In this document: positions 61,342-64,000 of the stretch, piece after piece
How the letters are laid out: every line of letters begins with the position of its first letter
Numbering within the stretch: the stretch's first letter is position 1
Assembly (NCBI GenBank): GCA_910587765.1
Contig: CAJUNR010000004.1
Coordinates: 62,001 to 126,000, forward strand
DNA: 64,000 nucleotides
DNA from: an uncultured Lachnospiraceae bacterium
GTDB taxonomy: Bacteria > Bacillota > Clostridia > Lachnospirales > Lachnospiraceae
Direction of reading: 5' to 3'
Notes under the pieces: generated by a model
The model's database searches: none
What the model saw: only the letters and a program-made list of their open reading frames with translations
Told to the model about the DNA's origin: nothing
Program-made: the position numbers and the translations under genes

Positions 61342-61926
61342 ATGAGCAGCAGCCGTATTGAACAAATCATTGAGGAGATGGAAGATTATATTGACACCTG
61401 CAAGGGGCCGCTTCTTGGTTCCGGGGATAAGATCATTGTAAACCGGGAGCGGATGGAGGAACTTCTGCGGGAACTGCGGATGAAGACGCCGGAGGAGATC
61501 AAGCGTTATCAGAAAGTGCTGGCAAACAAGGACGCGATTCTGGCCGATGCCCAGAAGAAGGCGCAGGCGATCGTCGCGCAGGCGAATATCCAGAATCAGG
61601 AGATGGTCAACGAGCATGAGATCATGCAGCAGGCCTATGAGCAGGCAAATCAGGTGATCGATACGGCTACTCAGCAGGCGCAGGAGATTCTGAACAATGC
61701 CACAAGGGACGCCAACGAGATCCGTCTGGGTGCGATTCAGTATACAGACGACCGGCTTGCGGAACTTCAGGATATGGTACAGCGGATGGTGGAGACGTCC
61801 AACGTCCGTTACGAAGCGATGATGAATAATTTTCAGGATTTTTATAATGTAATTACCAGCAACCGTACGGAACTGGCGCCGCAGCCGGAAGCTGAACCAG
61901 AAGGAACGCCAGAAGCGCAAGCGTAA
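61342..61926 (+). CDS. Coiled-coil protein, H+-ATPase subunit H/DivIVA-like
   Basis: This 194-aa protein is almost all helical: the central stretch (about residues 70-140; ILADAQKKAQAIVAQANIQNQ and IDTATQQAQEILNNATRDANEI) is Ala/Gln-rich coiled coil of the kind named vacuolar ATPase subunit H or DivIVA-like. The N-terminal IEEMEDYIDTCKGPLLGSGDKIIV block is typical of this clostridial family. It probably has a structural or division role. Its 3' end overlaps the oppositely oriented ylbJ gene by 74 bases. Confidence 0.7.
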   Translation: MSSSRIEQIIEEMEDYIDTCKGPLLGSGDKIIVNRERMEELLRELRMKTPEEIKRYQKVLANKDAILADAQKKAQAIVAQANIQNQEMVNEHEIMQQAYEQANQVIDTATQQAQEILNNATRDANEIRLGAIQYTDDRLAELQDMVQRMVETSNVRYEAMMNNFQDFYNVITSNRTELAPQPEAEPEGTPEAQA

Positions 61927-62821
61927 TCCGTCCCCTCAGCCATGTCCTGACGGAGAGCGGGGTGCCGGCAAGGACGCTTTTTGTCTGGGCACAGATGCAT
62001 GCGCCTCCCCAGGCGGCGCAGGTACAGATCAAAGCAGTGCGGACTGCTGGTGAAAAAGAAGCGGCGGAAGCAATCTGATCAATGCCGCAGCTGATTTCCA
62101 GCACGCCGCTCAACAAGGCGAGCAGAGAGGGCGAAAGAGGCAGAAGTTTTAAAAACTGCACCAGGATGGTGAAAAGCATGATATATCCGCCCAAGCGGGT
62201 GATGGTGGAAAAGCCGTCCATCATACAGGCATCCAGCATCGGAAAATCAAGCCGGTGCAAAGACGCCTGTTTTTTTTCACGGCCGGCGGCAGGCGCGAAA
62301 GAGCCGGAGTCCGAGCCTGGGAAATGATACAGAGGCCTTGTGAAAAATCCGTAAGCGAGGGGGAGTCCGTAAAACAGCAGTACCAGCTTCCAGGGAACCG
62401 ACCGGCAGCCGAGCTTTGACAGACAGATGTAGTTCAGGAAGAACGCCGGACTGACATTGTTGCAGAAGCCCAGAAGGTAGCTGCCTTCGGCTGCGGAGAT
62501 CTGCCGTTTCTGCACCAGATCGCCGATCACCTTGGCGCCCATCGGAAAACCGCATAGAAAACCGACGACGGCGGCGTAGCAGCCCTCTTCCGAGATTCGG
62601 AAGATACGCTTTAGAACCGGCGCATAAAAAGGGTTCAGATAACGGAACATCCCGGTGGCGACCAGCAGGTTGGAGACAATCATGAAGGGCAGCAGAGAGG
62701 GAAGGACCGCGGTGTACCACAGCGTCAGTCCCCGGGTGCATCCGGACGCGACGTCTCCGGGATGGGAGAAGAGCAGAACGAGGAAAGCGATTACCGGAAC
62801 AATGAAAAGTATCTTTTTCAA
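61853..62821 (-). CDS. ylbJ: Sporulation integral membrane protein YlbJ
   Basis: This 322-aa membrane protein of the nucleoside-recognition (Gate) family has about eight hydrophobic segments and the motifs LLPFMIVSNLLVATG, GFLCGFPMGAKVIGDL and FCNNVSPAFF. YlbJ is needed for spore cortex in Bacillus. It is the only convincing minus-strand gene in the window and it diverges from the M23 peptidase gene across 55 bp. Confidence 0.87.
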   Translation of the reverse strand: MKKILFIVPVIAFLVLLFSHPGDVASGCTRGLTLWYTAVLPSLLPFMIVSNLLVATGMFRYLNPFYAPVLKRIFRISEEGCYAAVVGFLCGFPMGAKVIGDLVQKRQISAAEGSYLLGFCNNVSPAFFLNYICLSKLGCRSVPWKLVLLFYGLPLAYGFFTRPLYHFPGSDSGSFAPAAGREKKQASLHRLDFPMLDACMMDGFSTITRLGGYIMLFTILVQFLKLLPLSPSLLALLSGVLEISCGIDQIASAASFSPAVRTALICTCAAWGGACICAQTKSVLAGTPLSVRTWLRGRITLALLAFLLVQLPAAAPVPYGCW

Positions 62822-62876
62822 GCGGCCACCATATAATGAACTAATTCCCTACATTTTATGGGGCGGGCGGTAAAAT

Positions 62877-63542
62877 ATGAATCCGATTCGCAGGACGGCC
62901 TGTTATCTGACGATGGTCTTACTCTTAAACTGTGCGGTGCAGGCAGAACTGATCTGGCTGGAGGAGCTTTTGGGCAGACAGCTTCTTCCGGAACAGAACA
63001 CGGCAGGTGAATTTGAAGTTTACCGGGATACGATGGAAGCGGTCTGGGAGGAGCTGGTATGGTTTCCGGTGCCGGACTCCAGCGTCAGCAAGGAGGCGTC
63101 GGTGGCCTTTGAAAATTCCTGGATGGCGGAGCGAAACTACGGCGGAAAAAGAGGCCATGAAGGGACGGACCTTATGCCTTCTATTAATAAGTCCGGGTAT
63201 TATCCGGTGGTCAGCATCACGGACGGCGTTATTGAACAAGCCGGCTGGCTGGAAAAAGGAGGCTGGCGCATCGGCGTGCGTTCCGGGAACGGGAATTACT
63301 ATTATTATGCGCACCTGCACTCCTACGTCCGGGAATGGGCCACCGGAGACGAGGTAAAGGCGGGGGATGTTCTCGGATATATGGGCGACAGCGGATACGG
63401 CCCGGAAGGGACGACCGGCCAGTTCCCGGTGCATCTCCATCTGGGAATCTATGTCCCCCTCGGCGCCGACCGGGAGCTGGCCGTGAATCCCTACTGGATG
63501 CTGAAATATCTGGAAAATCACAAATTAACCGGTTCATATTGA
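62877..63542 (+). CDS. M23 family metallopeptidase
   Basis: This 221-aa protein has a hydrophobic N-terminus (residues 8-23) that should act as signal or anchor, and an M23 LytM domain: GHEGTDLM carries the first zinc ligands and HLHLGIYVPL the last. It probably cuts peptidoglycan or serves in the spore-engulfment channel, given the neighbouring ylbJ. It has no strong ribosome site. Confidence 0.85.
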   Translation: MNPIRRTACYLTMVLLLNCAVQAELIWLEELLGRQLLPEQNTAGEFEVYRDTMEAVWEELVWFPVPDSSVSKEASVAFENSWMAERNYGGKRGHEGTDLMPSINKSGYYPVVSITDGVIEQAGWLEKGGWRIGVRSGNGNYYYYAHLHSYVREWATGDEVKAGDVLGYMGDSGYGPEGTTGQFPVHLHLGIYVPLGADRELAVNPYWMLKYLENHKLTGSY

Positions 63543-63580
63543 ACAGGGCTTTGCCCGAGAGAGGAGAAAGGAACGGTCGC

Positions 63581-64000
63581 ATGGAACTGCCGGCATCTTT
63601 TATTGAAAATATGAGAAACATTCTCGGCCCGGAACTGGACGCGTATCTGGAAAGCTATCGGAAACCGAGATTTATGGGGCTTCGGGTCAATACTTCCAAG
63701 ATTTCCGTGGAGGAGTTCGAGCGCCTTCATCCGTTCCGGAGCCTGAGAAAAATTCCCTGGATTTCCAACGGGTACTATTATACGGAGGAGGATGCTCCCA
63801 CGAAGCATCCTTATTATTATGCGGGGCTTTACTATATCCAGGAACCGAGCGCCATGACTCCGGCCGCCGTGCTTCCGGTGGAGAAAGGAGAGCGGGTGCT
63901 GGATCTGTGCGCGGCTCCCGGCGGGAAGGCGACCGAACTGGCAGCGAAGCTGTCTCATACGGGTCTGCTGGTTGCGAACGATGCCAGCGCTTCCCGCACC
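63581..64000 (+). CDS. RsmF/NOL1/NOP2/sun-type rRNA methyltransferase, partial
   Basis: The first 140 residues are present and the gene runs off the window. MELPASFIENMRNILGPELDAYLES and GLRVNTSKIS are the N-terminal RsmF block, and LDLCAAPGGKATELAAKL is motif I of m5C rRNA methyltransferases. ATG 63581 follows GAGAGGAGAAAGG. Confidence 0.9.
   Translation, partial: MELPASFIENMRNILGPELDAYLESYRKPRFMGLRVNTSKISVEEFERLHPFRSLRKIPWISNGYYYTEEDAPTKHPYYYAGLYYIQEPSAMTPAAVLPVEKGERVLDLCAAPGGKATELAAKLSHTGLLVANDASASRT

Overview
The window reads as a chromosomal segment of a Gram-positive, spore-forming member of the Clostridia, most like the Lachnospiraceae. Supporting signs are the sporulation genes (yqfC, yqfD, a spoVB-type flippase, ylbJ), CDP-glycerol type glycopolymer enzymes, GC content near 50 percent in the core regions, strong AGGAGG ribosome sites, and nearly every gene on one strand. 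No species can be named from the sequence alone, and I saw no rRNA, tRNA or CRISPR array.

Region 1 (1-2.9 kb) is a small mobile-looking module. It holds a resolvase/invertase-type serine recombinase flanked by strong dyads, followed by a TnpB-family protein whose three RuvC catalytic residues are all replaced (Asp to Ser, Glu to Ala, Asp to Lys) while its zinc ribbon is intact. This resembles the nuclease-dead TnpB repressors (TldR), and a structured stretch that could be its guide RNA follows the gene. A 13-bp inverted repeat brackets the 139 bp between the two genes and could be an invertible switch.

Region 2 (2.9-37.5 kb) is a very large surface glycopolymer locus. It contains three CDP-glycerol glycerophosphotransferase-like enzymes, several family 2 glycosyltransferases and at least six different nucleotidyltransferases (TagD-type twice, TarI/IspD-type, LicC-like, CMP-sugar-type and CitC-like). 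It also has a Gfo/Idh/MocA oxidoreductase, an SDR epimerase, TIM-barrel isomerases, a sulfatase-fold transferase, a GDPD, and two secreted proteins sharing VSGN motifs. An AT-rich core (about 14.9-25.2 kb) looks acquired and carries a Kdo-type pathway (KdsD, KdsA and a CMP-sugar synthetase), which is unexpected in a Gram-positive. A small PglD-like Rossmann module recurs at least nine times, fused to different enzymes or alone.

Region 3 (37.6-40.6 kb) is a vanG-type D-Ala-D-Ser cluster: ligase, VanXY-type peptidase and a soluble racemase with the serine-racemase Asn. No vanRS lies beside it, but the promoter carries response-regulator-like 11-bp repeats.

Region 4 (40.7-53.5 kb) is core housekeeping and sporulation: yqfC-yqfD-phoH-ybeY, a spoVB-like flippase, proB, a DUF896 gene, an unusual 5-formyl-THF cyclo-ligase/ProA fusion, rsmD, coaD, a lipoprotein phosphoesterase, a toxin-antitoxin pair, a half-length MreB-like protein and a DUF1848 remnant.

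Region 5 (53.5-61.2 kb) is a tight operon of MoxR ATPase, DUF5682, VWA and SWIM-domain proteins plus a methyltransferase. It is a widespread but functionally unassigned type of assembly. Region 6 (61.3-64 kb) holds a coiled-coil protein, ylbJ on the opposite strand, an M23 peptidase and a truncated RsmF/NOL1-type rRNA methyltransferase at the window edge.
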